NCBI RefSeq assembly: GCF_949628265.1
Contig: NC_088787.1
Span: 7,120,501 to 7,184,500 of the forward strand
Length of the DNA: 64,000 bases
Direction: 5' to 3'
Source: Cloeon dipterum
Taxonomy: Eukaryota; Arthropoda; Insecta; Ephemeroptera; Baetidae
A program made the translations under genes and the position numbers. This document shows, in pieces, positions 21,358 through 32,050 of the stretch (positions within the stretch are counted from its first letter, which is position 1; every line of letters starts with the position of its first letter). The notes under the pieces are model-generated. The model made no database searches. It worked only from the letters and a program-made list of their open reading frames with translations, and was not told the origin of the DNA.

Positions 21358-21500
21358 CGTCCTGGTCCCGGTAAAATTGCGCAACGTTCAACAAACACCC
21401 AAATTTTCATTGTCAAATTGATTATTGGTGCCCTTTTCTTGCAACAAGGAAATTCCCGTTTGGTTGTTGAAAGCTGCGCAATTTTGCCGCTACCAGGACG
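21358..21500. mobile_element. Hairpin MITE 2 upstream of gene E
   Basis: 143 bp, about 85% like the element at 20996 by eye, with the same arms (GGTAAAATTGCGCAACGTTC and mirror) and ends CGTCCTGG...CCAGGACG. It sits 221 bases after the first copy in the same orientation. Confidence 0.8.
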
Positions 21501-21790
21501 AATAATCTCTAATTAGGGTGCGTCTGGTTTGTTTTCCAGAGTGTTAAAAAAAATAAATGAAAACGGAAACACAATCATGGGAGTAATTTTTGAATTTTTT
21601 ACTCGTGTTCTTGAATAATTACTGAACATACTAAAAGCTATATTTGTCAGCAGTTAGGGTAGTTATTTTGTAAAGTTTCTGGAAAAAAATCCACCCACCG
21701 GACACAGTCTTGGTGTCAATTTTTGGCCCTTTTCTTATACCTTGCGTCTAACCTTTATTTTTCTTTTGTTCCACAGCATTTCCTGTCGAT

Positions 21791-22537
21791 ATGACTCGGC
21801 TCTGCCTCCTTGCCTTCTCCGTTTGCCTGTGTGTGGCCTCCGTCACCTGCACTGATGAAAAATTCAGCCATGGAGAACCGCTGAAAGGGATTAGTAACGA
21901 CGTCCTTGCCAAATTGAACTCGGATCAGGACTTGCAAAAGTTTTACCATGATGCCTTTAAAAGAGGTTTAACAATAAAATCACAACTAAAAGAATGGACT
22001 GAATTCGCTAAAAGCGAATCAAAGTCCTATTATCCTGCACTATTGGAGAGATTGAAAAATATTGCCAAAATATTGAGATCGGACCCTTTTTTCATGAAGT
22101 TTTGGGATCTTATAATGAAGGTTGAGGAATCAACCAAACCGTCAAACTCTGCTATAGGGCTATTTTTAAGAAAAGAACTGCTCTCCAATGCACCCTTGGC
22201 GCGGAAGGTGAAGGATATTTTTGGCAAAGCAATGGAATCTGATCCCGATTTGAAAAAGCTGTGGAAGAATGCCATGGATAAAGGTTTAAACGAAACCTCT
22301 AGTGATGAAGATTGGAACTCATTTTTTGACGAAGAAAAGGAATCTAATCCTGCCGTGGGAGCGAAACTGAAAAAATTTGTAGAAAATTTTTTAAATTCTG
22401 TACATTCCTTGTTCATCGTATATTACGCCTTTGGTGATGATCTCAAGACAAACGGAGCTAACCAGCCGACCATCTATATCGCATCTTTCATTGGGGCAAT
22501 GCTGGTACAGTATTGTTACAACATCTATTTCTTGTGA
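21791..22537 (+). CDS. Array family member E: secreted three-repeat protein with GPI-like tail
   Basis: 248 residues. The acceptor ends at 21776. The signal peptide and linker resemble B (TDEKFSHGEPLKGIS). Repeats start at SDQDLQKFY, SDPFFMKFW and SDPDLKKLW. An acidic stretch in repeat 3 (SSDEDWNSFFDEEKES) is private to this copy. The end TNGANQPTIYIASFIGAMLV... keeps the anchor-like tail. AATAAA at 23130-23135. Sequence downstream is the left end of the large F/G duplication. Confidence 0.8.
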   Translation: MTRLCLLAFSVCLCVASVTCTDEKFSHGEPLKGISNDVLAKLNSDQDLQKFYHDAFKRGLTIKSQLKEWTEFAKSESKSYYPALLERLKNIAKILRSDPFFMKFWDLIMKVEESTKPSNSAIGLFLRKELLSNAPLARKVKDIFGKAMESDPDLKKLWKNAMDKGLNETSSDEDWNSFFDEEKESNPAVGAKLKKFVENFLNSVHSLFIVYYAFGDDLKTNGANQPTIYIASFIGAMLVQYCYNIYFL

Positions 22538-23847
22538 ATATGCATATATTTAATATACAAACATCTAGTGATGACAATTTATCCGTGCAAAATTTTGGCT
22601 CCGATAAAAATGGAATATTTTTTGAATAAAATACTCTGTCTTATGTCTGATGTACCCCTTGAATTACATAAAAACTCATCTAAAAACGCTTTGTCGAATA
22701 TATTTTTCTTTTTGTAAAAATTGTTAGACTAGAGTTCAGCTCCAAACAGTTTTGAGTCTCCTTTCAAGAGCCTTTTAATACAGTGAGTAGATCTTAAACT
22801 TTACTTTGTGCCGTATATTTTTTTAATTATTCTTAAAAAATTTACAACACTTTGGATTTGGAAAGTAATTTTTCATCTTTTAACTTATCTATAGGACTGT
22901 AAAATTTAGACGATGGACCATAATTTTCTGACTCAAATGAGCACGAATCAGACAATTTTAAGCAATTTAAACCAAACTTGAAACCGTCTAAAACACGTCA
23001 ATTTTGAGTTGGAAATCAAATCCCTTTATATATTATAATTTAGACGAAATATTTATAATTGTAACATTATGGCGCTATCATATGTATGACGTATCACTCT
23101 GCCCATTTTGTGAACATGCAAACAGTTCAAATAAATTATTATTATTCTTAAATCATAACTTGACGGTGCATTTTTTTCTGTACAATGGAACTAAATGTAA
23201 TACATTTTGGAATGGAGTGTTATTACGTAAGTGACGTAGTTCTTTGAATCAATAATTAAAAAAATTAATAAACAGAAGGCAAAAACGTTACAATCATGAA
23301 GAGCGAGGGCTGAGAAATTAACCAATTTTTTCTGAGCTTCAAATCATTGTGGGATGAACACGATTTAAGCAAAAAAAGACGAATGTTTCCTGAAAAAAAA
23401 ACCTATTTTTTCACAGCCCCTATACAATTATATTTTTCTTTCTGCCACATTAACTAACTCGATCGGCTATAAAAACACTCTGCGTTTAAGAAGTCGCAGG
23501 TGTAACGGTAGGTTTACCCTGACGAAAGTTATCGATCGATATTGCAACATATCGATTTGGTGCCATTCAGGGTGCAACTAATGGGGGAGGAGAGTTCTAA
23601 AAGTCAAGCAAGAGACTCTGCGAAAGAGAAAAGATTCGTAGACTGACCAGCGGCGCAAGCAGTAGAGCTCCCTCTCGCCCTCCCTCTACCCTCACGCAGC
23701 CCTGAGCAACCACCGTGTGACACACCAGTCAAACATAACAGTAAAAGGTAATTAAACTACTCTGTTTCCCTGTTCGCACCCCTTGCCAAAATGCAGAAGA
23801 TAAATTTTCCATTTGGCAGAACGAATAAGTACACCCCAGCGAAAAAT

Positions 23848-24058
23848 CGGAAGCGTAGAAAAGCGAGCGTTGGTCGCTTTTTCAGCCTAGAGCAAGAGAG
23901 AGCTGCTTGTTTCCGTCCAATTTCTTTGCTCTAGAGAGCTTTCGATTTTTCTCGCTCAAGCCGCTTTTTGCCAAAAGTTGCGTGCAGTGCTTGCTTTTTT
24001 TCCCCAATTTCCTTGCTTTTCTTGCTTTTTCCTTGCTCAAAACCCTTTTCTACGCTTT
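23848..24058. mobile_element. Possible small insertion with inverted ends
   Basis: GAAGCGTAGAAAAG at the left and CTTTTCTACGCTTT at the right are mirror-related. This stretch is missing at the matching place of the right duplicate (30690-30850). Low-complexity TTGCTTTT-rich interior. Confidence 0.35.
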
Positions 24059-24148
24059 TTATTATCTTACACTTTTTGTTATTATTCTAAGAAAGCAAGC
24101 TGATTTTGTCAATCAATAGGAGGGGTTTGATTTGTCTGAAATGATTAT

Positions 24149-24358
24149 GTTGTACAACTTTCTGGCCTGCTACGTACCTTATTTAGGGGCGCGCGGTCGC
24201 AAGCAGGAAATTTAAAAAGGCTGAGTAAAGCAGCCGACGAGCAGCCAGCCGCCCGCCCGCGCTCGCACACACCGCCGAGCGACCAGCTGTGCCGCAAAAT
24301 ATACGGTGATCTTGAGTGTCGATATTGGCGCCTGGTCATGGCCAGAAAGTTGTGCAAC
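24149..24358. mobile_element. MITE with GTTGTACAACTTTCTGGCC ends (left duplicate)
   Basis: The left end GTTGTACAACTTTCTGGCC and right end GGCCAGAAAGTTGTGCAAC mirror each other over 19 bases. The interior is GC-rich. Absent from the corresponding spot in other units, present in both copies of the large duplication. Confidence 0.75.
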
Positions 24359-24619
24359 AGAATAATTTAAATAGGTTGGAAAATTAATTTTAATTCATCC
24401 AAAGAATTTTGTTTTCGAAACACGTGAGACAAACCGAAAAAATATTCATTTCGAATTTTTGTTGCTTATTTATTAATTTTGGTTTAAATTGTTCACTACT
24501 ATGAAATATCTATACTCTGGACAGAAATAATGATGAAAAAAATTGTAAAATGAATTTTACTAGCAACAGTAACCCCAAGCAGATAATTAATGAGGGAAAA
24601 ATACTAATTAATGTGCTTT

Positions 24620-25280
24620 TTAGAGCAAAGAGATTTATTATTTTTTTAAAAACACACAGAAAGATTTTTCTCAAATTGAGCCTAAAAACCAAGCGAGCAG
24701 CGATGCAGCGCGAGCGAGGTCTATAACTTTCCGGCTCAATTTTAAAACTAAATGCATGGCCAGGCAGCTGTGAATTGAGACTTTCATGTAAAAACAATGA
24801 AACTTATTGGCCGATTTTCAATTTTTCGACCAAACACGAGTCCAGCCGAATTTAATTTTAGCCACAGGCGGGAAATAAAGATCGCAAAAAGTTATGTGTC
24901 CAAATAAATACAGATTTTATCGTTCTTTCAAAACAATCCTATAAGTTTGGGGAATTAATTGAAAAGCAAATTTTTTAATATGAATTAAAAAATAAATATT
25001 GCTTAGTTATGTGCAGTAAGGGCTCCTGTTGTTGTTTCAACGTCGACCGGAAAACTTTTCGTTGGCAGAGACCCGATTTTTGCATCGAAAACCCATTAAT
25101 TTCGGCCATTTAAGTTCTATTAACATGCAGCTTTTAGAGAAGAATCGGCCAGCTCGGAATTAATTTCAGCCGCGCTGCGTTTTCAGGCTCAAATTGAGCC
25201 GGAAAGTTGGGCCTCGCTCGCTCTACATCGCTGCGCGCTTGCTTTTTAGGCTCAACGTGAGAAAAAAATGCTGTGTGATT
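24620..25280. repeat. Foldback region built on AAGCGAGCAGCGATG arms (left duplicate)
   Basis: Left arm near 24668-24745 (TTGAGCCTAAAAACCAAGCG ... CTTTCCGGCTCAATTT) is mirrored near 25185-25262 (AAATTGAGCCGGAAAG ... GCTTTTTAGGCTCAA), with ~440 bases between. Likely a mobile element of unknown type; no coding capacity seen. Confidence 0.6.
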
Positions 25281-26463
25281 TTTAAGGAAATACTCTATTG
25301 AATTTCCTTTGTCAAATATACACCAAAGGAATTGTTTCAAAAAATGTTCAAAAGACGCGGTGGCTGAAGGAAGCGCGGAGGAACACGTTAAACGCTATTA
25401 GGTTGTGTCAAAGTACGCGCCGCGGTGTATTCTCCCGAAGAATATATTTTCATTCATAAAAGTTCATGAATGGACACCTCGCTTTCTTTTTCCTCGCCGC
25501 TAAAAATGAGAACTCCCAAGATGCTTGGCCTTCAATGTACATGTTTACAATAGATTCCAATTCGCCATTGTCACGGGCACCTATTGATGTCCTCCGCTCG
25601 CCTTACAAAACTCAAACGACCCGATTTCTCTTTGTCCTCACCGCTCTGCAGTAGTGCTTTGTGAGTAACGACTCTGACTCTCGGCGTGCTTCAAAAAAGC
25701 CGCACGAAGGAGTCTTGGACCTTAAGCGAGCGAGGGCGCGAGGGCCCCAAAGCAGCAGCAGCTGAGCAAAGCACTACGAGGCGGCTCAGTAAGAGTATGT
25801 CAAGGAGCCACGCCGAGAGCCAGAGTCGGCCAGGGTCGTTCCTCACATGCTCGCAAACACGTTAAATAAATAAATTTGAATATGCTCGCACTCTTCATGA
25901 GGAACAGTTTCTCGGTTAACACGAACGAAAGTGGAAAAATAATATAAATATTCTGAACACATCACGCTGGAATTAAGTTTAAAATTTTAAAGTTTCTGCT
26001 TCAACGCCAGCAGCTAACCAGTATAGTCTCATCGGCTTGAATTTCAAGTTATTTTTTCACAAAAGTGACAGTGTCTGTGTGCGCATGAGAGTAACATTTG
26101 TAGCAATTATTGCAAAATTAAAAAAAAAAACATTAGGAAACAGGCGAATTCTGCGCGCAACTTTCATGAAACAGAGAACGGTGAGAAAATTTGGGCTGGT
26201 GAAATGGAAAAGTGATAAAACATGATAGAGATACAAATTATGGGTGGCTGGCTCGCGCGGCGCAGCGTGCTCAGTTGTCTACTCGTGATCTCGTAAAATT
26301 GCCGAACATGCTAATTTGTTTGGATGAATAGGGTATAGTTATTTTTTAAATAAACCCGAAAAAACAAATAATGGAAAGTCTTCTTGTCGATTTTTGGCCC
26401 TTTTTCTAAACCCTGCACGTCTAACCTTTATTTTTCATTTGCTCCACAGCATTTTCTATCAAC

Positions 26464-27459
26464 ATGTCTCGACTCTGCCTCCTCGTCTTCTCCGTTTGCC
26501 TGTATGCAGCCTCTTTCACCTGCACTGAAGGTGCTACTGCACCCCTTCAAAAAGGAACTGATGTAAAATCCATCCGTGTAAAACCGCTGAAAGGGATAAG
26601 TAATGACGTCCTCGCAAAATTGAACTCGAATAAGGCCTTGCAAAAGTTACACCGTGAAGCCTCGGCAAGCGGATTAACATCACGATCAAGCAGTAAAAAA
26701 TGGGCTCAATTCTTTGAAGAGAAATCCAAGTACTATCCTTTGCTGCTAGTTAAATTGAAAAAAATTGCCAAAAAATTGAGCTCGGACCCTTTTTTCATGG
26801 TGGTGCGCGATTGTTTTATTATCAAGAATGAAACAATCGGCCAGATCCTCTCATTCTCTGATTGTAAGAAATATTTAAACCAAGAACTGCGCTCCAATCC
26901 AGCCTTAGATCGGAAATTGACGGGTATTTGGAACAAAGCGTTTGAATCTGATCCCGCTGTACATATAATGTGGAAGTATGCCATGGATAATGGTTTAAAT
27001 GAACACTCTGATTTGAAAGATTGGGAAAACTTGTTTGTCAACGCATATCTAAACAATCATACCGAGGGAGAGGAAATGAAGAGATTTTTAGACACTTCGT
27101 ATCGTTCTGTACTCTCCGTGGTCATCGAATTTGACAAATTTGGTGATGAGCCAAACAAAGCTTTCCTGTTGACCACATATTATATTGTATCTGCAGTGGT
27201 GGTACCGATTTTTTTCTTGTTAATATATATACTCTGCCAGTCAGGGGTGACAAAATCTCAGTGCGCTGCAGTGAGAAAATCGTGCATTGCCGCATTTCAC
27301 TCTGTCTGGGGTGCGACAGGTCGGTTTTTCGCACCTCTTTCAGCAATGACATGCTGTGGGGGCGCAGTACGATATTTCTCACTGCAGCGCACTGAGACTT
27401 TAACAACCCTAACTTGCAGTGTACATATTCATACAACTTCAAACACTGTGACCGTCTAA
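26464..27459 (+). CDS. Array family member F: three-repeat protein with transmembrane segment and element-derived tail
   Basis: 331 residues. The acceptor ends at 26449; the start is MSRLCLL rather than MTRLCLL. Signal peptide 1-22 and three divergent repeats (SNKALQKLH, SDPFFMVVR, SDPAVHIMW). After FGDEPNK the usual anchor-like tail is replaced by a long hydrophobic stretch (AVVVPIFFLLIYILC, about residues 236-257). Residues about 260-316 are then read from a 169-bp inverted-end insertion (27242-27410), and the last ~15 from the DNA beyond. Prediction: a single-pass membrane protein with a Cys-rich C-terminal tail. Whether the tail is made in vivo is not shown. Probable poly(A) signal AATAAA at 27946-27951. 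Confidence 0.75.
   Translation: MSRLCLLVFSVCLYAASFTCTEGATAPLQKGTDVKSIRVKPLKGISNDVLAKLNSNKALQKLHREASASGLTSRSSSKKWAQFFEEKSKYYPLLLVKLKKIAKKLSSDPFFMVVRDCFIIKNETIGQILSFSDCKKYLNQELRSNPALDRKLTGIWNKAFESDPAVHIMWKYAMDNGLNEHSDLKDWENLFVNAYLNNHTEGEEMKRFLDTSYRSVLSVVIEFDKFGDEPNKAFLLTTYYIVSAVVVPIFFLLIYILCQSGVTKSQCAAVRKSCIAAFHSVWGATGRFFAPLSAMTCCGGAVRYFSLQRTETLTTLTCSVHIHTTSNTVTV
27242..27410. mobile_element. 169-bp inverted-end insertion within gene F coding region
   Basis: Left end CAGGGGTGACAAAATCTCAG with GTGCGCTGCAGTGAGAAA; the right end is its imperfect mirror (TTTCTCACTGCAGCGCACTG, AGACTTTAACAACCCT). It resembles a non-autonomous DNA transposon. No clear target duplication. An identical-position copy lies in gene G. 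Confidence 0.75.
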
Positions 27460-28857
27460 TACTTGTCAATTTTGAGTTCAAAATCAAATATTTCCTGTTC
27501 AGCCGATCGCCGTAGAAACGTCGGAATAATGATTTATTTAAAAAAATATAGTTTTTCACGACTCTACGGCGATTCGGTTTTCAGAACATCAAAAGAGAGA
27601 ATATTTAATTAAGAATGCACGGGTCTGAAATCGAAGCAAAAGTGCCTAAAAAGAAAATTTTTAAAGAAACTCTACGCTTGCGCCATCCGTTGGCGGCTTC
27701 GAATACTTAGGATTAATATGTACTGCTCAATTAGTGATTACCATATTGTTGGCCATCATGGCCCATCTGCAAATCCAAATGATCCCAAGATGAACGATTT
27801 GTAATTGTAATTATATGAATTGTATTAAATAATTGTATAAATTACTCACCTGTTTGAATAATTTACTTGTTGATTTCGTCCAATGCCAATTTATCAATAC
27901 AACGTTAAAACTTCGCCAATTTTATGTACATATGCCAATAGTTCTAATAAATTATTAATTTATATTAACTTAACTGTGCATTTTCTGTATAATGGAACTA
28001 TATATTTAAAGCGATGTTTTGAAATTGAGTGTTATTACGTTAGTAACGTGTATCTCTTTGAATCAGTAATTTAAAAAAAAATGTTTAAACGGAAAGCAAA
28101 TATCACAATGCAATTATTGAATATTATTTATTTTTCCTTCTCTCACTTTTTTAACTAGATCTCGGATATCAAAATAGTCTGCTTTTAAGAAGTCCCAATG
28201 CAGACATAAAATCTTTAATTTTATCGTAGATAATTTGTTTCGTGTTTTTTTTTATCAATTTTAAAGCAAGCTGATTTCGACAAGCATTTGGAGGGTTTTG
28301 ATTATTTTAAATAGTTTGGCACGATTATTCTAACTTATCCAGTGAATTTTGTTTTCGAGACACCCTTGAGAGAAAACAAAAAATATTTCGAATAATATTT
28401 GCTAATTTTTTATTTAATTTGGGTTTAAATTATTATTTTTTACTCTCAAACTCTATCATAAATACATTAATTTTACATCACGACAAGTCCAATACAAGTA
28501 GAAATCACGTGAGAACGGCGGCAAGTGACTGTGGTCCTGACCTGGAGGACATTACAAAAAATCACACATTAAAATCTTGCAACCACATTATTTGCCTTGC
28601 AGTTGGAAGGAAACTGTGCCGCAGAGCTGTCCTTCAATGCGGTTGGCATATTCTACTCTTTCAGGACGCGAAAATCTAACACATTTTCGCCGAGGTGGGT
28701 ATGGGCCGGCGGCTGCAGCGGGTCTTCGCACACGTCTCATTGTCGCAAAGTGATTCGAGCCATCGCACCGTAGTTCGTCACTCCTGCGAGGCACTTTTTA
28801 AAAAAATAGGAGGACGGTGTACACGAGCTGAACCGGCACTGAGAGCAGATTTTACTA
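27460..28857 (+). other. Gene F 3' region
   Basis: Holds half of a foldback MITE (27497-27730), the poly(A) signal near 27946, array-type sequence at 28130-28400, and a 350-bp stretch (28500-28857) shared only with 34880-35238 that I cannot name. No gene. Confidence 0.55.
27497..27730. mobile_element. Truncated copy of the long-arm foldback MITE
   Basis: Contains the centre and right arm of the element seen whole at 51617-52041 (ATCGCCGTAGAAACGT, then TCTACGGCGATTCGGTTTTC, and GCGCCATCCGTTGGCGGC). The outer left arm is missing. Equivalent to 33899-34130. Confidence 0.65.
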
Positions 28858-29488
28858 GTGACGTAGTTCTTTGTGTCAATAATTAAAAAAAATTAATAAA
28901 CAGAAGGCAAAAACGTTACAATCATGAAGAGCGAGGACTGAGAAATTAACCAAATTTTTTCTGAGCTTCAAATCATTGTGGGATCATCATCTGAGCACGA
29001 TTCATGCAATTTTAAGCAAAAAAGACGAATGTTTCCTGAAAAAAAACTATTTTTTTCACAGCCCCTATACAAATAATTGAACAATTATATTTTTCTTTGT
29101 GCCACTTTTTTACTAACTCGATCGGCTATAAAAACACTCTGCGTTTAAGAAGTCGCAGGTGTAACGGTAGGTTTACCCTGACGAAAGTTATCGATCGATA
29201 TTGCAACATATCGATTTGATGCCGTTCAGGGTGCAACTAACGGGGGAGGAGAGTTCTAAAAGTCAAGCAAGAGACTCTGCTAAAGAGGAAAGATTCGTAG
29301 ACTGACCAGCGGCGCAAGCAGTAGAGCTCTCTCTCGCTCTCCCTCTCCCCTGACGCAGCCCTGAGCAGCCACCGTGTGACACACCAGTCAAACATAAGAG
29401 TAAAAGGTAATTAAACTACTCTGTTTCCCTGTTCGCACCCCTTGCCAAAACGAAGAAGATTGATTTTCCATTTAGCAGAACGAATACG

Positions 29489-30676
29489 TAGGGCTGTGAA
29501 TTTTAGACGATTTTTGGCAAAAATAGTCTACTATTTTTAGGCTGTTTCTAAGAGCAAATTAGTCGGTTCTATTTTCATTGTTTCCTTCGCGTTTTACAAT
29601 ATATTTCACAAAAATTCATGTTTAACTTGTATTATTTGTATTGTGTTTTTTTGAGCCAATTTACAGATAAATTTTGATTGACTATTAATTGAAAAGGTTA
29701 ATCACTGGTAGTTTATTAGTTAAATCGAGCAGTTTCATTAGAAAATAATGGTTGATTTAGACATTAATTTAAGACATTGAACAATTTGAAGTGATTTTAT
29801 TTGATAAATTGTATTTAAGTACTTGTTTGGAAATGAAAAAATCCCACATTTGAGGCCCGAGAGTTCAATATTTTTTTCAATATACCAAAAAATAGAAAAA
29901 TTGAATTTGTATTTTCAAAGTTGGACTGCAACTTTTGATTACGTTGAGATATCATCCCGAATATTTCCCTAACCGACATAGTCTGCTTTAAACCCTGAAC
30001 AACTTTCCCTACCCTGAAAAGTTTGTAGGTCAAAATTCAAGCTCATATTTTGAGACCTTTTCCGAGAAATCGATTTTTAATTTAATTTTTTTAAGGGCAC
30101 GGTCAAATTCGAGCCCATGAAATTGTGTGCAAGTAAACAAATTTTCAGAATGACAGTTTCGTGGCAAAATCAAAGTTTGTAGTTTTGAAACCGGCTCGAA
30201 TCCGTTCTGCCGAGCATGACCTTTAATTAGAAAATGCCCGTCATTTAAAAAATCGATTTTCCGTGCCCTGTTAACTTCAACGCACTATGGGGATCGAAAT
30301 TTAACCAAAAAAAGTTGATTGTGACCCTCAGGTTCTTACCCTGACATGGCCCTGAGGGTCAGATTGAGAAAAAATGACCAAAATTGTCAATTTTGGTGTT
30401 GTTTCATTGGGGTTTGACCCATCAGAGTTCAAATTTTGTTATGAATATTTTTCCCTGCATAAAAAATTATATTTTTGGAAAATTTTGTATGCCAAATTGA
30501 ACTATTTAGACGGCTTAAGACGATTTTAGACGTGTTTAAGACAGTTTTGGCAAATGTATACGATTTTAAGTTTGGTTCAAATGGCTTAAAATCGCATGAT
30601 TCGTGTTCATTTGATAGTCCCGCGATGATCTGAAGCTTAGAAAATTTTGGTCAGCCGTCTAAAATTCACAGCCCTA
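29489..30676. mobile_element. 1.19-kb hAT-like non-autonomous DNA element
   Basis: Perfect ends TAGGGCTGTGAATTTTAGAC and its mirror GTCTAAAATTCACAGCCCTA. ACGAATA flanks both sides (29480-29486 and 30678-30684). The matching place in the left duplicate (about 23820) has a single ACGAATAAG and no insertion. No convincing transposase is read inside. Confidence 0.82.
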
Positions 30677-30904
30677 TACGAATAAGTAGACAGGGGAGAC
30701 GCGCGCGCCCCGTTTCAAGGGCCCAGGTGGCCAAAGACCCCACGAGCTCGACTCTCGCGCAGTGCCACGTTTCCCTGACACCAGGAAATTGCTGATAAAT
30801 TATTTAATTTTACCGTAGAGCATTTGTTTTGCATATTTATCAATTTAAAAGCAAGCTGATTTTGTCAATCACTATGAGGGGTTTGATTTGTCTGAAATGA
30901 TTAT

Positions 30905-31115
30905 GTTGTACAATTTTCTGGCCTGCTACGGACCTTATTTAGGGACGCGCGGTCGCAAGCAGGAAATTAAAAAAAGGATGAGTTAAGCGGCCGATGAGCA
31001 GCCAGCCGCCCGCCCGCGCTCGCACACACCGCCGAGCGACCAGCTGTGCCGCAAAATATACGGTGATCTTGACTGTCGATATTGGCGCCTGGTCATGGCC
31101 AGAAAGTTGTACAAC
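30905..31115. mobile_element. MITE with GTTGTACAA ends (right duplicate)
   Basis: The counterpart of 24149-24358, with ends GTTGTACAATTTTCTGGCC and GGCCAGAAAGTTGTACAAC. Confidence 0.75.
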
Positions 31116-31379
31116 AGAATAATTTAAATAGGTTGAAAAATTAATTTTAATTCATCCAAAGAATTTTGTTTTCGAAACACGTGAGACAAACCGAAAAAAT
31201 ATTCATTTCGAATTTTTGTTGCTTATTTATTTATTCAATTTTGGTTTAAATTGTTCACTAATATGAAATATCTATACTCTGGACAGAAATAATGATGAAA
31301 AAAATTGTAAAATGAATTTTACTAGCAACAGTAACCCCAAGCAGATAATTAATGAGGGAAAAATACTAATTAATGTGCT

Positions 31380-32050
31380 TTTTAGATCAAAGAGATTTAT
31401 TATTTTTTTAAAAACACACAGAAAGATTTTTCTCAAATTGAGCCTAAAAACCAAGCGAGCAGCGATGCAGCGCGAGCGAGGTCTAACTTTCCGGCTCAAT
31501 TTTAAAACTAAATGCATGGCCAGGCAGCTGTGAGTTGAGACTTTCAAGTAAAAACAATGGAACTTATTGGCCGATTTTCAATGTTTTGACCAATCACGAG
31601 TGCAGCCGAATGCACCCAGATTTAATTTTAGCCACAGGCGGGAAATAAAGATCGCAAAAAGTTATGTGTCCAAATAAATACAGATTTTATCGTTCTTTCC
31701 AAACCAATCCTATAAGTTTGGGGAATTAATTGAAAAGCAAATTTTTTAATATGAATTAAAAAATAAATATTGCTTAGTTATGTGCAGTAAGGGCTCCTGT
31801 TGTTGTTTCGACGTCGACCGGTAAACTTTTCGTTGGCAGAGACCCGGTTTTGGCGTCGAAAACCCATTAATTTCGGCCATATAAGTTCTATTAACATGTA
31901 GCTTTTAGAGAAGAATCGGCCAGCTCGGAATTAATTTCAGCCGCGCTGCGTTTTCAGGCTCAAATTGAGCCGGAAAGTTGGGCCTCGCTCGCTCTACATC
32001 GCTGCGCGCTTGCTTTTTAGGCTCAACGTGAGAAAAAAATGCTGTGTGAT
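31380..32050. repeat. Foldback region built on AAGCGAGCAGCGATG arms (right duplicate)
   Basis: The counterpart of 24620-25280, with the same arms near 31440-31500 and 31960-32030. Confidence 0.6.

Larger units (their letters stand above)
19324..21776 (+). other. Region between genes D and E
   Basis: Holds a hAT-like end remnant (about 19705-19830), a LINE relic on the minus strand (19873-20293), the post-5S style block (about 20440-20540), a promoter-like block (20690-20785) and two small hairpin MITEs (20996-21136, 21358-21500). No intact gene besides D and E. Confidence 0.6.
22538..26449 (+). other. Region between genes E and F
   Basis: Noncoding: a hAT-like end remnant near 22885-23010, the left copy of the large duplication from 23228, the conserved downstream block (about 23485-23745) with TATCGATCGATA, a small inverted-end insertion (23848-24058), a MITE (24149-24358), a foldback stretch (24620-25280), and an inverted repeat at about 25645-25850 built on ACTCTCGGCGTG. 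No gene seen. Confidence 0.55.
23228..28857 (+). repeat. Left copy of the large tandem duplication (contains gene F)
   Basis: Starts at GTGACGTAGTTCTTTG, and the same words restart at about 28858. Matching landmarks in order: TATCGATCGATA block, MITE 24149/30905, foldback 24620/31380, genes F/G, the inserted element 27242/33644, and the TACACGAGCTGAACCGGCAC stretch near 28818/35204. Confidence 0.8.

Noticed and set aside
27122-27559. A 145-residue minus-strand frame over the F tail (and 33584-33889 over G)
   Set aside because: It is only the reverse reading of the palindromic insertion, so similarity between strands is expected.
29815-30033. A 72-residue minus-strand open frame inside the 1.19-kb element
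   Set aside because: No transposase motif seen; the element looks non-autonomous.
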